Notes: a model not told the origin generated them from the sequence alone. Counted from the first letter of the stretch, positions 35,402-44,644 are shown. The stretch: DNA of 64,000 nt from Candidatus Zixiibacteriota bacterium (GCA_036480375.1 JAZGGI010000022.1:1-64000); one strand, 5' to 3'. Made by a program: numbers and translations.

Positions 35402-36847
35402 TCAGAAATCACCTTTACCGGGCTTAAATTCCCCATGAGTGATAGTTCCTCCACTTAACTGGAATAACGAAGGACCCATTTCATCGGTGATTTCTTTATA
35501 AATGATACCAAAATGCAGCACCACTCCAGGATAGACTTTCTTAATCGCAATGATTTTGGCATTTTGATTTTGCTGGATTTTCGTTTCTAATGCTTCTTTT
35601 TGTTTGGCAAATTTTTCTTTTTGTGCTGGTAAATTTTTCTTAAATGCTTCCAGTTTCTTTAGGGCCGCTTCCTTATTCGGCGCCAATTTACCATCCATTT
35701 GCAGCCTATAAAAAGCGTAAAGTCCCTCATTGACTCTTTCTTCGTTTTCATTTAACTGCTTAATTTCATTTATCACGGTCCGGTATTTTTTCATCAATTC
35801 AGCGTTATAGGCAACCTGAAGTTTGGTTCTCGTGCCGGCTTCCGAGCCCAAAATTGTAGCTTTAATCTCATCTCCGGCCATTATTTTACCGCCGACGATT
35901 CGACCCTTGGATCCCTTTACGATAACTCGTTCATGGGCAGTTAAGAGGCTATTAAATACTTCGCCTCCAACATAAATCGCGTGCCCGGCCCCAATTATCT
36001 GATCATCGACATATTTGCAATGAACATCAGTGGCTGCTTTGAGAAGGCCGTTGCGACTTCCCCAAAAACCGCCTTTTACCATTATGCTGCCCCCACTGAT
36101 GATTTTGGCATCCTCAACATTTTTGTATATTTCAATATCGCCTTTGGCGATTACTTCATAATTAGCTTCCACACTTCCTTTAATTATAAGCGAGCCATTA
36201 TGCTTAATATTACCGGTTTTGGTATTAACCCCGCCGCCAATTATGTGTATTTCATTAACGTTGATCCGTCTTCCGCTTGTCACCAGAGAACCATTGCAAT
36301 CGGCGTACAATTCCAATCCGTTGTCAGAGATGCGAGTATTTTGCCCGGCTGGTAATTTGATATCTTTGCCCGTTTTGGCTGAGACTTTTTCACCGAGAAC
36401 GTTTGTCCCGGGAATCCCTTCGTTGGCTGGTGATTTTACGACAAGTAATTGATCTTTTTCCGTGCATCGAACAAAACTAATATCTTTGTAGTCGATCCTG
36501 CCTTCGTCGTCTTCCTTGGGCTGTAATTTTTGGATCTCTTCAAACTTATATTCTAATTGAGCATCTAATCCCTTTACAGGCTGTTTTCCAGTCGCTATAG
36601 TTATATCCTGATCATATAGTGAATCAGTTACTATTTTCTCAATGAGTTCTTCATCAATCCCAAAAGAGATTTTATGGGTATTAAGAGCCTGCTTGATTTC
36701 ATCCGGGGTTGGAGGCGGATTATCTTCCGACGGCCAGGGAATTCTTATGGTTGCGGTCATTTTATCGGGTACAATTGTTACTCTTATATTCGATTCCGAA
36801 AGAGCGGAATCAGCCCCATTTTTCTTCTGGTCAGTGGCTTGATTCAA
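35402..36847 (-). CDS. FapA family (DUF342) protein
   Basis: 481 residues from a TTG with GAGG eight bases upstream; no better ATG is nearby. The N-terminal part (IRVTIVPDKMTATIRIPWP, then TPDEIKQAL) and the central right-handed beta-helix-like region, with repeats such as VNTKTGNIKHNGSLIIKG and YVGGEVFNSLLTAHE, match the flagellar assembly protein A/DUF342 family. A coiled coil (about 360-430) and a short end follow. The family is tied to flagellar placement or polymer assembly in other bacteria; the biochemical role is unclear. It is the last gene of the motility run. Confidence 0.85.
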   Translation of the reverse strand: MNQATDQKKNGADSALSESNIRVTIVPDKMTATIRIPWPSEDNPPPTPDEIKQALNTHKISFGIDEELIEKIVTDSLYDQDITIATGKQPVKGLDAQLEYKFEEIQKLQPKEDDEGRIDYKDISFVRCTEKDQLLVVKSPANEGIPGTNVLGEKVSAKTGKDIKLPAGQNTRISDNGLELYADCNGSLVTSGRRINVNEIHIIGGGVNTKTGNIKHNGSLIIKGSVEANYEVIAKGDIEIYKNVEDAKIISGGSIMVKGGFWGSRNGLLKAATDVHCKYVDDQIIGAGHAIYVGGEVFNSLLTAHERVIVKGSKGRIVGGKIMAGDEIKATILGSEAGTRTKLQVAYNAELMKKYRTVINEIKQLNENEERVNEGLYAFYRLQMDGKLAPNKEAALKKLEAFKKNLPAQKEKFAKQKEALETKIQQNQNAKIIAIKKVYPGVVLHFGIIYKEITDEMGPSLFQLSGGTITHGEFKPGKGDF

Positions 36848-36862
36848 TATATGATCCTCGGT

Positions 36863-37267
36863 TTAGCCTTCTCTTGATATATTCCCTCGACCGGACATCA
36901 ATCTCCAGTAGGCACGTTCAACTATAAGATTTATCTCAAAACTCTTGAACGGTTTAGTAATATATTCATCAGCTCCAAGCAGCAACGCGTCCTTGACGCT
37001 ATATGAATCCCCATAGGCGGTCATAATAATCACTCCGATCGATGGATATTTGCTGCGGACATTTTTTAACAACTCAAACCCATTCATTTTGGGCATTTTA
37101 ATATCGGAAATAAGGAGATCGTATGTTCCCTGAGAGAGTTTATCTAACGCTTCCTCGCCGTTTTCGGCAGTATCTACACCATACCCTTCCTGAACAAGAA
37201 TTTTCACAAGCAGGTTACGAAGCATTTCCTCATCATCAACCACCAAAATTTTGCATTCAGCATTCAT
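36863..37267 (-). CDS. CheY-like response regulator
   Basis: 134 residues, one receiver domain. The acidic pair is in VVDDEEML, the phosphoryl-acceptor Asp in LLISDIKMPKMNG, the Thr in IIMTAYGD and the Lys in YITKPF. There is no output domain, only a short basic tail. It is likely a single-domain switch in motility control. It lies 16 bases upstream of the FapA gene and 91 bases from the next receiver. Confidence 0.9.
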   Translation of the reverse strand: MNAECKILVVDDEEMLRNLLVKILVQEGYGVDTAENGEEALDKLSQGTYDLLISDIKMPKMNGFELLKNVRSKYPSIGVIIMTAYGDSYSVKDALLLGADEYITKPFKSFEINLIVERAYWRLMSGRGNISREG

Positions 37268-37358
37268 ATTTTCCTGACCTATAGTCTATAACGCATTAAA
37301 AGAGACACCCTAATTATATTAAATCGGGAAAATTGTTAAAAAGTTGAGCTTATAAGAG

Positions 37359-37772
37359 TTAACATTTTTCTATCGCCAAATCGGCCAATTCGGCAATAAA
37401 ATCGTCTAAATTTACCGGTTTTCGCAGTACTCGACACCCACCCATCGTTCCCGCCTGCCGAATCAATTCTTCGGTGGCATTACCGGTAACAATCACAATG
37501 GGAAGATGGGGCCGCGATTTTTTAATGTTTTCGATCGCGTCCAATCCTGATATCTCGGGCATAACCAGGTCAAGAGTAACTATGTCATAATTGGTATTCT
37601 TGACCTTTTCGATGGCTTCCATACCGCCTGAAGCCGCATCGACATTAAAAAGTGGTGAGGTTTTGCAAAAATCGACAAAAACGTTCCGGACGCTTTCTTC
37701 ATCATCAACTATAAGTATATTAATCGGTTCCCCTGCCCGCTTATCGATTAGCTTTTGAATCATTTCATTCAT
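37359..37772 (-). CDS. CheY-like response regulator
   Basis: 137 residues, one receiver domain with an N-terminal helix. Acidic pair in IVDDEESVR, phospho-Asp in IVTLDLVMPEISG, Thr/Ser position in IVIVTGNATEE and Lys in RVLRKPVNLDDF. The LDLVMPxxxG form is typical of chemotaxis CheY. It lies 44 bases downstream of the CheW gene. Confidence 0.9.
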   Translation of the reverse strand: MNEMIQKLIDKRAGEPINILIVDDEESVRNVFVDFCKTSPLFNVDAASGGMEAIEKVKNTNYDIVTLDLVMPEISGLDAIENIKKSRPHLPIVIVTGNATEELIRQAGTMGGCRVLRKPVNLDDFIAELADLAIEKC

Positions 37773-37816
37773 GGTATACCCGCTTTGTATTAATCATTAA
37801 ATTGCTATCAAATTCA

Positions 37817-38602
37817 CTATGTCAGCTTTTGACCATCTATGATTAAAATCAAATTATCTTCTTTCTTGAAAATACCCTTTAGAAATCGCGATGCCTGAGT
37901 TTTTGCCTTTTCAGGCGCATTTTCAACCTGAGAACTCTTAAGCCTAACGACCTCCGTTACGGCATCGACCTTGATACCTGCCAAATTATTATTGTAATCC
38001 AGAACAATAATCCTCGTGTTTTTATCATCGTCTTGCTCCGGATACCCCATTCGAGTGCGTAAATCAATCACCGGAATGATGCTTCCCCTCAAATCGATGA
38101 CGCCTTTGACATAGACCGGGGCATCTACAATCTTTGTCACTTCCGCGGAACGGTTGATTTCTTTGATATTATTTATATCAATCCCAAACTCTTCATAATT
38201 GAGATTAAAACACACCAGTTGAATTTCCTCATCGCTCAGATTCTCATCTTGCGTGATTTCCGGTTCATTAATACCCTGATCGTCCGCACTTATATTATCG
38301 ACGGGCGCGGGGACAATTTCTTCCCTGACCATTTCTTCTCGCTCTTCAACGCTGGCCTTGTCGGTGATATTTTGATCGAACTCAGCGTGAATTATATCTT
38401 GTTCGGACTCAAAAACTCCTGATTCAATCGGTATCGATTCAATCTTCTTTTTGGTTTTTCCCGCTTTTGGAGCGGTTACCTTTTTCCTCTTTGCAATGGT
38501 TTTCGTCTCTTTCTTTCGCTCCTTAGCCGTTGAGGACTTTTTTCCTGTTGATTTTTTCCCGGTTTTCGATGGAATGGATATTGGTTTGGCTTTGCGTGAC
38601 AT
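37817..38602 (-). CDS. cheW: CheW-like coupling protein with lysine-rich N-terminal extension
   Basis: 261 residues. The first about 120 residues are disordered: a Lys/Ser/Thr-rich stretch (KTGKKSTGKKSSTAKERKK) and then an acidic stretch. The CheW domain covers about 125-261 (LVCFNLNYEEFGIDINNIKEI, VKGVIDLRGSIIPVIDLR, GIKVDAVTEVV). CheW links chemoreceptors to CheA. No CheA, CheB or CheR is in the window. The next upstream gene encodes a small protein that resembles a receptor tip, one base away, so the two may bind each other. The basic arm is unusual for CheW. Confidence 0.88.
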   Translation of the reverse strand: MSRKAKPISIPSKTGKKSTGKKSSTAKERKKETKTIAKRKKVTAPKAGKTKKKIESIPIESGVFESEQDIIHAEFDQNITDKASVEEREEMVREEIVPAPVDNISADDQGINEPEITQDENLSDEEIQLVCFNLNYEEFGIDINNIKEINRSAEVTKIVDAPVYVKGVIDLRGSIIPVIDLRTRMGYPEQDDDKNTRIIVLDYNNNLAGIKVDAVTEVVRLKSSQVENAPEKAKTQASRFLKGIFKKEDNLILIIDGQKLT

Positions 38603-38603
38603 T

Positions 38604-39002
38604 TTAATTGACCTGCTTCTGATTTTTTAATTTGGTTAACGTTTCCATTATTTCCTGGCTTAAATTATAGACATGTATTAAGGAGGCCTCGATTTTGTCA
38701 TAGGCTCCTCTTTTCTCAATCACTTCAGATGATGACGGAAGACTAAAGAGCATTGCCCGTTCATTTCGAAACGATTCCAAAACTTCCTTTACCCGCGCTG
38801 AGGATTGATTTGATTGAGAGATTAATTCAGTAAACTGGCTTTGCATTTCCTTAAGAGTAGCCTCCTTATTTTGAATACGGGCCACGGTAATCGCCAAATT
38901 TAGCGCCTGCAGTTTAACATCGTCAGCCAATGATTCAACCTGCTCGGCTAATTGTATCAAAACATCTTTCGATGATTTGTCGCTATTTAGTTCCACAAGC
39001 AT
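38604..39002 (-). CDS. Small helical protein resembling a chemoreceptor tip
   Basis: 132 residues, all helical, with no membrane segment. Residues about 25-46 (LADDVKLQALNLAITVARIQ) align by eye with the conserved hairpin tip of chemoreceptors ([20 protein letters not shown]). Flanking heptads (TLKEMQSQFTELISQS, ARVKEVLESF) continue as a coiled coil. It overlaps the upstream receiver gene by 20 bases and abuts cheW. A soluble mini-receptor that binds CheW is plausible; the alternative is a generic coiled-coil adaptor. Confidence 0.6.
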   Translation of the reverse strand: MLVELNSDKSSKDVLIQLAEQVESLADDVKLQALNLAITVARIQNKEATLKEMQSQFTELISQSNQSSARVKEVLESFRNERAMLFSLPSSSEVIEKRGAYDKIEASLIHVYNLSQEIMETLTKLKNQKQVN

Positions 39003-39354
39003 CCTCGGCCAGTAATTCTTTTACCTTATCTTTCAACGGGGCCAGGTCTGATGATTTCATCAAATAAGCGTCGGCCAGCCATGATTGAAAATCAGACTTA
39101 TAGGTCGAATAAGCGGAGTTCAGAATAATCGAACAATTAGCCTGCTTTTCTCTAAATTGCTTTAACAATTCGAGACCGTTGACATCCCCCAGTTCGATAT
39201 CGAGGATAATTATATCGGGAGAGAATTCCTCAGTTAAAGACAACGCGTCTTCAGCGTTCGATACCGCTTTGACGATATATCCCTCCGATTCGAATTCTTT
39301 CCGATATAAAACCTGAATATAGGTTTCGTCGTCAACTATCATTATTCTGGGCAT
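38983..39354 (-). CDS. Single-domain response regulator
   Basis: 123 residues from the ATG at 39354, which is preceded by GAGGAGG; a longer frame exists but lacks a ribosome site. Receiver motifs: acidic pair in MIVDDETYI, phospho-Asp in IIILDIELGDVNG, Ser/Thr position in ILNSAYSTY and a Lys position in YLMKSSDL (atypical, KS instead of KP). It overlaps the kinase-like gene upstream by 23 bases, so the two are coupled in translation and likely partners. Confidence 0.85.
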   Translation of the reverse strand: MPRIMIVDDETYIQVLYRKEFESEGYIVKAVSNAEDALSLTEEFSPDIIILDIELGDVNGLELLKQFREKQANCSIILNSAYSTYKSDFQSWLADAYLMKSSDLAPLKDKVKELLAEDACGTK

Positions 39355-41137
39355 TTTCAGCCTCCTCACGCCGGGGAAGATGGATATAGAGAATCGGACC
39401 GCTATGAGCGTCTGATTCAATTCCAAAAATCCCGCCGTGGTATTTAAGAGTTTCCTCAGCGACGATCAACGATAACCTTTTAGTGCTGTTACTGGCGCCG
39501 AAGTACAATCGGAGTTCTTTATTTATCTGACTTTCATTATTTTTGGAATTTTCAAAACTCAATTCCATCCGCAGAGTGTTATCGCAAACGCAGGTGCTTA
39601 CTATCGGAATCAAGGAACCATCAAAATCATTCATTATAACTTGAAATATCTGGTAAAAGGCATAAAGCATTTGATCGTAATTTCCCCAGAATGGAAGATT
39701 TGATTCACCCAATGACAATTTGGCCCGACTTCTGCCCTGCCCCAGCCTGACCGTAAGCATATTTATTGATTCTTTAATCAGTTGATTGAGATCGAGACAA
39801 GCATCCCTGGTTCGGGAAGCTTTGGAAAAATCAAGAACATCGGTCAATACTTCTTCGGCCCTTTGCGTTTCCGAGACAATAATATTTAGATATTCTGTAT
39901 CGGGGGAGTCGACCGGTTGGTGTTTATTCATCAAGTTAGCAAAACCGCCAATTATCGTCAGAGGATTGCGCAATTCATGTGCAACAGCCGCCGTTATTTC
40001 TCCAATAACCGACATCTTCTCGGCTTCAATTATTTGGTTCTGGGTTGCGGCCAACCTTTTATTCATGTCTTCCAATTCCAGAGCTCTATCTTTCAAATCT
40101 TTATATAAATACGAACGCTCCACCGCCGCCGCAGTTTGATCGGCAATTAATTTCAAAAAGCGCCTATCATCATCGGTTATGGTATCCCCCGTTATAGCGT
40201 TGTCAACGACTAAAAGTCCAATCGCCCGGTCTCGTGAGATTAAAGGAGTCGTCGCTACTCGGATATCACCCATTTTGCTTAAATATCGCCGGGTTATATC
40301 ATCAATTTCGTCGTCAGAATCAATGACAATTGATTCTTTTTCTTTGATGGCTTTTGTAAACAATGAATCCATCGTCAGATTGATTCGCAGGGCCCGAAAG
40401 CGATCATTGAGAGTACCGCCGTCCTGGAAATTATCACGATAAATCGACAAAGTCTCGACCAGGGTGCGATCATCGCTCTCCAACGCCGCCCAAATTTTCC
40501 CGGCCTCCTCGGCATCATTCGGACCGACCGCCAGATGCCCCTCCAGGAATTTTCCATCTTCATTCAACATAAATAAAAAGGCTCGGTTGAAACCCAATCC
40601 CTGCCGGGCTGTCACCGCGGTCAAAATAATATTCAGGATTTCATCGGTATCCCTTGCCGAAGCGACAGCCTGAGTAATTTGAGAGACAATTGATAACTCA
40701 TTTATCCGGTTGTTTAATTGCTGATGTTTTTTCTCCTGTTCGGTTACATCATCGATAATGCCGAAAACACCCGCTATATTTCCGCTTTTATCCCAGGCAC
40801 AGTTACATGATAGGCTGTAATAAGCAAAATGCCCGGTCAGGTTTGTGCCGGGGAAGCAATCAATCTTGAAATGTCCGTCGGTGTTGAACAGGTTTCGAAT
40901 ACGCTCTATAATAGTTGAGGAGAGGAAAAATTCCAGTTGCGCCAACGGTTTGCCATGAGCCTCTTCGACCGATTCAAAGCCAAAGATCTCAATCGCTCGG
41001 CGATTAAGCCTGGTCAGACAGCGAGACGTATCTATAAAAAACACTCCGACGCAATTGGCGTCAAAGCAGTTTTCCAGACATTGATGCTCACCCATATAGC
41101 TATCAAGTATGGGAATATTTTCTGCTTCAGTTAGCAT
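39332..41137 (-). CDS. PAS-GAF histidine kinase with degenerate ATPase domain
   Basis: 601 residues, cytoplasmic. A PAS domain lies at about 25-140 (VGVFFIDTSRCLTRLNRRAIEIFG) and a GAF domain at about 155-340 (FNRAFLFMLNEDGKFLEGHLAVG). HisKA is at about 375-440, with the H box VAHELRNPLTIIGGF. The C-terminal region should be a HATPase but lacks the N box (HExxxNxxxNA) and the DxGxG box; only the last strand segment (LSLIVAEETLKYHGG) is recognisable. It may bind rather than phosphorylate, or take phosphate from a partner. The receiver at 38983 is encoded in overlap. Confidence 0.82.
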   Translation of the reverse strand: MLTEAENIPILDSYMGEHQCLENCFDANCVGVFFIDTSRCLTRLNRRAIEIFGFESVEEAHGKPLAQLEFFLSSTIIERIRNLFNTDGHFKIDCFPGTNLTGHFAYYSLSCNCAWDKSGNIAGVFGIIDDVTEQEKKHQQLNNRINELSIVSQITQAVASARDTDEILNIILTAVTARQGLGFNRAFLFMLNEDGKFLEGHLAVGPNDAEEAGKIWAALESDDRTLVETLSIYRDNFQDGGTLNDRFRALRINLTMDSLFTKAIKEKESIVIDSDDEIDDITRRYLSKMGDIRVATTPLISRDRAIGLLVVDNAITGDTITDDDRRFLKLIADQTAAAVERSYLYKDLKDRALELEDMNKRLAATQNQIIEAEKMSVIGEITAAVAHELRNPLTIIGGFANLMNKHQPVDSPDTEYLNIIVSETQRAEEVLTDVLDFSKASRTRDACLDLNQLIKESINMLTVRLGQGRSRAKLSLGESNLPFWGNYDQMLYAFYQIFQVIMNDFDGSLIPIVSTCVCDNTLRMELSFENSKNNESQINKELRLYFGASNSTKRLSLIVAEETLKYHGGIFGIESDAHSGPILYIHLPRREEAENAQNNDS

Positions 41138-42003
41138 TATTCAATTCCCGAGCTTTTATCAAGATTGAGCATGGTTTCCTTATTATTACGCGTATATTGT
41201 TCAGAAACCAGGCGATCGATTTTCATTAATTTGTGCGTTATTAACGATATTTGACGAGCCCCGTCGACAATGGCATTGACGCGTTTGGTTATCTTTTCGG
41301 GCAAATCCGCCGACTCCAATTCTATGATCTGGGCGTTACCTACAATGGTGGACAAAGGATTGTTGACCTCATGATTGACTGATATGGCCAATTCACTGAC
41401 TGCCTTTAATTTCTCCTGAGCTATGAGTTGGGCCTGGGCTTCTTTTAGTCGAGTCTGGGTTTGTTCAAGGTACAGGTTTTTTTGTTCGAGCTGTTTCAAA
41501 TAATTTAGCCGCTCCAGCGATACCGCAATCTGGTCAGTAACTATTTCTAAAAATCGCCTCCGATTCGTATTAAAGGATTTGGAGGTACTGTCGGAAAAAC
41601 ACAAGACGCCTACTAATTCATCATCCATCAACAGGGGCAAAATTAAAATACCATCGTGGTGTTTACGTACATGGTCAATTCCCGGTTCACGACCCGGAAT
41701 ATACAGAGGCTGTTTTTGTTTTGCGGCCCAACCGGCCAATCCCATCCCCTGCCCGAACTGCAAAAAATCCAGGACATTAACCGTTTTACCGCGAGTAGCA
41801 ACCTCTTTGAGTTCGTTTTGAACTTTATTGAAAAGATACATAGTGGCAGAGTCGAACGGAATTATTTGGGCTATTAAATCCAGAATTTTTAATAGAGATT
41901 TTCTGCTCGTCGGTTTATCCCGCAGGATTTTGGAAATCTCGGCTACCAGCTCGATTTTACTCCAAAAATTTGAAACCTCTTCTTTTATCTCAAGTGTGTT
42001 CAA
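41137..42003 (-). CDS. GAF protein with HisKA dimerisation domain but no ATPase domain
   Basis: 288 residues. A GAF domain covers about 20-180 (IIPFDSATMYLFNKVQNEL, FGQGMGLAGWAAKQKQPLYIPG). A coiled coil follows, then a HisKA-like helix pair with H box SVNHEVNNPLSTIVGN at about 210. The protein ends about 70 residues later, before any ATP-binding domain. It shares one base with the start of the next kinase gene. It might dimerise with that kinase or act as a phosphotransfer protein. Confidence 0.8.
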   Translation of the reverse strand: MNTLEIKEEVSNFWSKIELVAEISKILRDKPTSRKSLLKILDLIAQIIPFDSATMYLFNKVQNELKEVATRGKTVNVLDFLQFGQGMGLAGWAAKQKQPLYIPGREPGIDHVRKHHDGILILPLLMDDELVGVLCFSDSTSKSFNTNRRRFLEIVTDQIAVSLERLNYLKQLEQKNLYLEQTQTRLKEAQAQLIAQEKLKAVSELAISVNHEVNNPLSTIVGNAQIIELESADLPEKITKRVNAIVDGARQISLITHKLMKIDRLVSEQYTRNNKETMLNLDKSSGIE

Positions 42004-42004
42004 T

Positions 42005-42619
42005 CTATCTGCCTCTTAGATGTGGCTTAATTTCGGTAACAATTTCGGATGCCGCTTTATCTTCCAACTTTCGCAAAAATCTTATTTTTTGAGGGGCTGA
42101 CATATGTAGATCAGGATCATCGGGGTAATCTTCAGCCAACTGCCATTGTCTTGGACCGGAAATTCTCGTTTTCAATTTCCAGGTGCTGATAATTTTACCG
42201 CGATTTAAATCAATAAAGCTAAACATGCCGTCAACCTGGCCCTCGACAATATAACGATTCAATATGTAGGGAATTGAAGTGCGCTTGCGAGTTACAATTT
42301 CTCTATTATCCAACCGCAAATATATTAAATACCTCGAGCCGCATTCGTGTCCCCATTCCAATAATCGTTCGAGATTAAACCTTTCATTCGGAGGAGTCGG
42401 CAAAGTGCTGTCTTCCGCGGAGACAATCACTTTGAGATTCATTTGCATCGACAGCTTTTCGACCAACCGGTCAATTAATGCCAGGTCATAAATATCGCTT
42501 TTTTGCTTTTCTATAACAATCGATATGGTTCTCTGGTCCGATTGTGCCACTGCCACCGCATTGACACAGAGTACGACCATTATTAGCGCCGTTAATATTT
42601 TAGGCGTCATCGGTTTCAT
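42005..42619 (-). CDS. Exported protein of unknown function in the motility run
   Basis: 204 residues with AAGGAAA before the ATG. A signal peptide (about 8-25, ending AVAVAQS) predicts periplasmic location. The mature part (RTISIVIEKQKSDIYDLALID, then WGHECGSRYLIYLRLD) suggests an alternating beta/alpha fold like other periplasmic proteins that probe envelope components. No family recognised. It overlaps the PilZ gene upstream by 20 bases and lies one base from the GAF gene downstream. Confidence 0.65.
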   Translation of the reverse strand: MKPMTPKILTALIMVVLCVNAVAVAQSDQRTISIVIEKQKSDIYDLALIDRLVEKLSMQMNLKVIVSAEDSTLPTPPNERFNLERLLEWGHECGSRYLIYLRLDNREIVTRKRTSIPYILNRYIVEGQVDGMFSFIDLNRGKIISTWKLKTRISGPRQWQLAEDYPDDPDLHMSAPQKIRFLRKLEDKAASEIVTEIKPHLRGR

Positions 42620-43121
42620 TTAATTTCCTTGAGTAAATATAATTATTGAGCAAATTCCTGAGCCGCTCGGTGAATGACGACAGATCAGTGGATAGCTGTC
42701 CCAATTCGATTTGACTCATATTGTCGTTGAGTTTTTCGCGGGTAATCGACTCCACGCCGACAAGGTATCCACCCGAATCCATCTCAACCCGCTTGACTCT
42801 ACCCAGGATATTATCAATCGTTTCGCATCCTTCGAGGCGCAGGGACATCGACAGAATGGTATTTTCCAAAAGGGGTTGTTCGATAAACATCAGTATCCCG
42901 CCAGCCGAAATATTGATGATTTCGCCCTCGCCGGAAGGACCGTCGCCCGTGGGCCAAAACCCATCGTCCGATTTTATAGATTGATACGAAACCGGTGCGT
43001 CAATATCGATGCGAATAAAGCGACGACGATTATCCTCCATAATCTTGAAGGGCGCGCGAATCTCAAAATCGACCGTTGTCGTTGACGGTAACCCTTTACC
43101 GGTGTGTTTGGTTGCTGACAT
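42600..43121 (-). CDS. PilZ domain protein
   Basis: 173 residues from the ATG at 43121, which has AAAGGAG six bases upstream; an earlier start inside the previous gene is unlikely. The c-di-GMP signature is present: an RRRFIRID arginine run at about 32-40 and INISAGG about 45 residues later. A C-terminal helical tail (LSSFTERLRNLLNNYI) follows. It probably binds cyclic di-GMP and tunes motility. First of three PilZ genes in a row. Confidence 0.88.
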   Translation of the reverse strand: MSATKHTGKGLPSTTTVDFEIRAPFKIMEDNRRRFIRIDIDAPVSYQSIKSDDGFWPTGDGPSGEGEIINISAGGILMFIEQPLLENTILSMSLRLEGCETIDNILGRVKRVEMDSGGYLVGVESITREKLNDNMSQIELGQLSTDLSSFTERLRNLLNNYIYSRKLNETDDA

Positions 43122-43122
43122 C

Positions 43123-43887
43123 CTAAACTCCTTTATCCTTTTTTTCACTTATTTTCGTTAAATATTTTCCAAGCTCTTGTTGCTTTTGGTTTGTAAAAGC
43201 AAGCATTATGGGCGGTAATGCCGTCCTCGCCTGCCGGGAAAAATGATTATGTAAATTGTCAGCGGTTATGAACATTATCCCGCAACTGCACCCGCTTTTG
43301 CCATATCCCAATTTAGCCGACCAGCGCACTTGTCCGAATACAAACAACGGACCGGCTAACATGTCGATTTCGAGATTTAATAAGAAATATGAACCGACAT
43401 CCGCTTGCAGTGAAGTTGATAGCAATATTCCTCCACTTGAGAAATCAACCGTCTGACATTTCTTCCATCTCAAATGACTGAATTGCCCCGACGACATACT
43501 CAAATCGGAAATCGGAGTATAAACTGTTTCAATAATAAGCGGTAATCTCTGGGTTAATCGACGATTCGCCTTGATAATATCACTATCAATTATAAGAATG
43601 CGAGCGGCATTATTATCCGCGATATAATCGGCTCCGGATTCATACAAAACACCATTTAGAACAAAATTAACCAATACTCGCGCCGATGTTCTTAAATATC
43701 CGTTACCATCAATATTCTTCGGAAGATTTATTTGCAATTGATTATCATCGACCGATAATATTTTTGCCGTATAGACGGTATTTCCATTATTCGTACCGGG
43801 GAGCTTAATAGTAATATCTTTCTGTATCAGCAACGGCAGCTCTTCAATCAGATGACGATTAAGCTTTATTCCATTCCCGGTCGTCAT
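43123..43887 (-). CDS. YcgR-like flagellar-brake/PilZ protein
   Basis: 254 residues in two parts. The N-terminal about 105 residues resemble the YcgR (PilZN) domain (IQKDITIKLPGTNNGNTVYTAKI). The PilZ domain follows, with NRRLTQRLPLI as the arginine motif and VDFSSGGILLS as the second motif. YcgR-type proteins slow flagellar rotation when cyclic di-GMP is high. The layout fits a motor-brake role beside fliA and flhG. Confidence 0.87.
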   Translation of the reverse strand: MTTGNGIKLNRHLIEELPLLIQKDITIKLPGTNNGNTVYTAKILSVDDNQLQINLPKNIDGNGYLRTSARVLVNFVLNGVLYESGADYIADNNAARILIIDSDIIKANRRLTQRLPLIIETVYTPISDLSMSSGQFSHLRWKKCQTVDFSSGGILLSTSLQADVGSYFLLNLEIDMLAGPLFVFGQVRWSAKLGYGKSGCSCGIMFITADNLHNHFSRQARTALPPIMLAFTNQKQQELGKYLTKISEKKDKGV

Positions 43888-43888
43888 G

Positions 43889-44644
43889 TTAAATTATCCC
43901 CTTTTGCCTCATCTCCAGTTGCTCATTGAATAACTCGGATACAAGTTCGTTCTGTCGGCGATCATAAAAATCTTTGAGATTGTCAGGAATACAGGATAAT
44001 TCAGGATTGCGGAGAAACTTCGGCAAGTCTTCGGCCAAAATAAATTCCACGCCCGTCATCCATTTCCTCTTGTCGCTATGACGAGCCTGCCGACAAACGG
44101 CAATTACATATGATGGCAGATTTTTTATATTGATATGCGTCAGGTCAATTACCATTAGCGTATTAAGATTGATTTTCTCTTCAGTCGTCATCAATAAGCC
44201 GCCGGCCGAGATATTTATTGTTTTGCTGTCGAGATATTTGACTTTAGAGATATCCAGCGTTTCTTTAATAGGGCGTTTCGGCACGAAATATTTTACCGGC
44301 ATCATTTTATCAAGTCGTACAAATCTCCTCCGCTGCAATCTCTGAACTCGCCCCAGTTCCGTTAGGTGCATTGTTTCGGGCGATTTTGGATGTAGTTCTT
44401 TGAGACGAGCCCTAAACGAATAGGCGGCATCGGCGCGGGTAAAGCGAACCGAAACAATCCTGTTGTTGGCCAGAAGACTATCGCCGTACATAAACTCGGG
44501 ACGACTTATAATCAGTCTTCTATTTTCTATGTCCATAACACGGCACGAATATATACCCTCTTTACCGGTTTCACCCACGGCTATTTGCAGGCGTTCCCAC
44601 ACCTGGACCTTATTCGCTGTGGTTTTTTTCGTCGATAATGCCAT
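43889..44644 (-). CDS. YcgR-like flagellar-brake/PilZ protein
   Basis: 251 residues, the same two-part layout as the neighbouring PilZ gene. The N-terminal domain includes WERLQIAVGETGKEGIYSCRV. The PilZ domain has the QRRRFVRLDKM arginine motif and TINISAGGLLMT. The separation from the next gene is one base. The three PilZ genes probably arose by duplication and now differ in sequence. Confidence 0.87.
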   Translation of the reverse strand: MALSTKKTTANKVQVWERLQIAVGETGKEGIYSCRVMDIENRRLIISRPEFMYGDSLLANNRIVSVRFTRADAAYSFRARLKELHPKSPETMHLTELGRVQRLQRRRFVRLDKMMPVKYFVPKRPIKETLDISKVKYLDSKTINISAGGLLMTTEEKINLNTLMVIDLTHINIKNLPSYVIAVCRQARHSDKRKWMTGVEFILAEDLPKFLRNPELSCIPDNLKDFYDRRQNELVSELFNEQLEMRQKGII

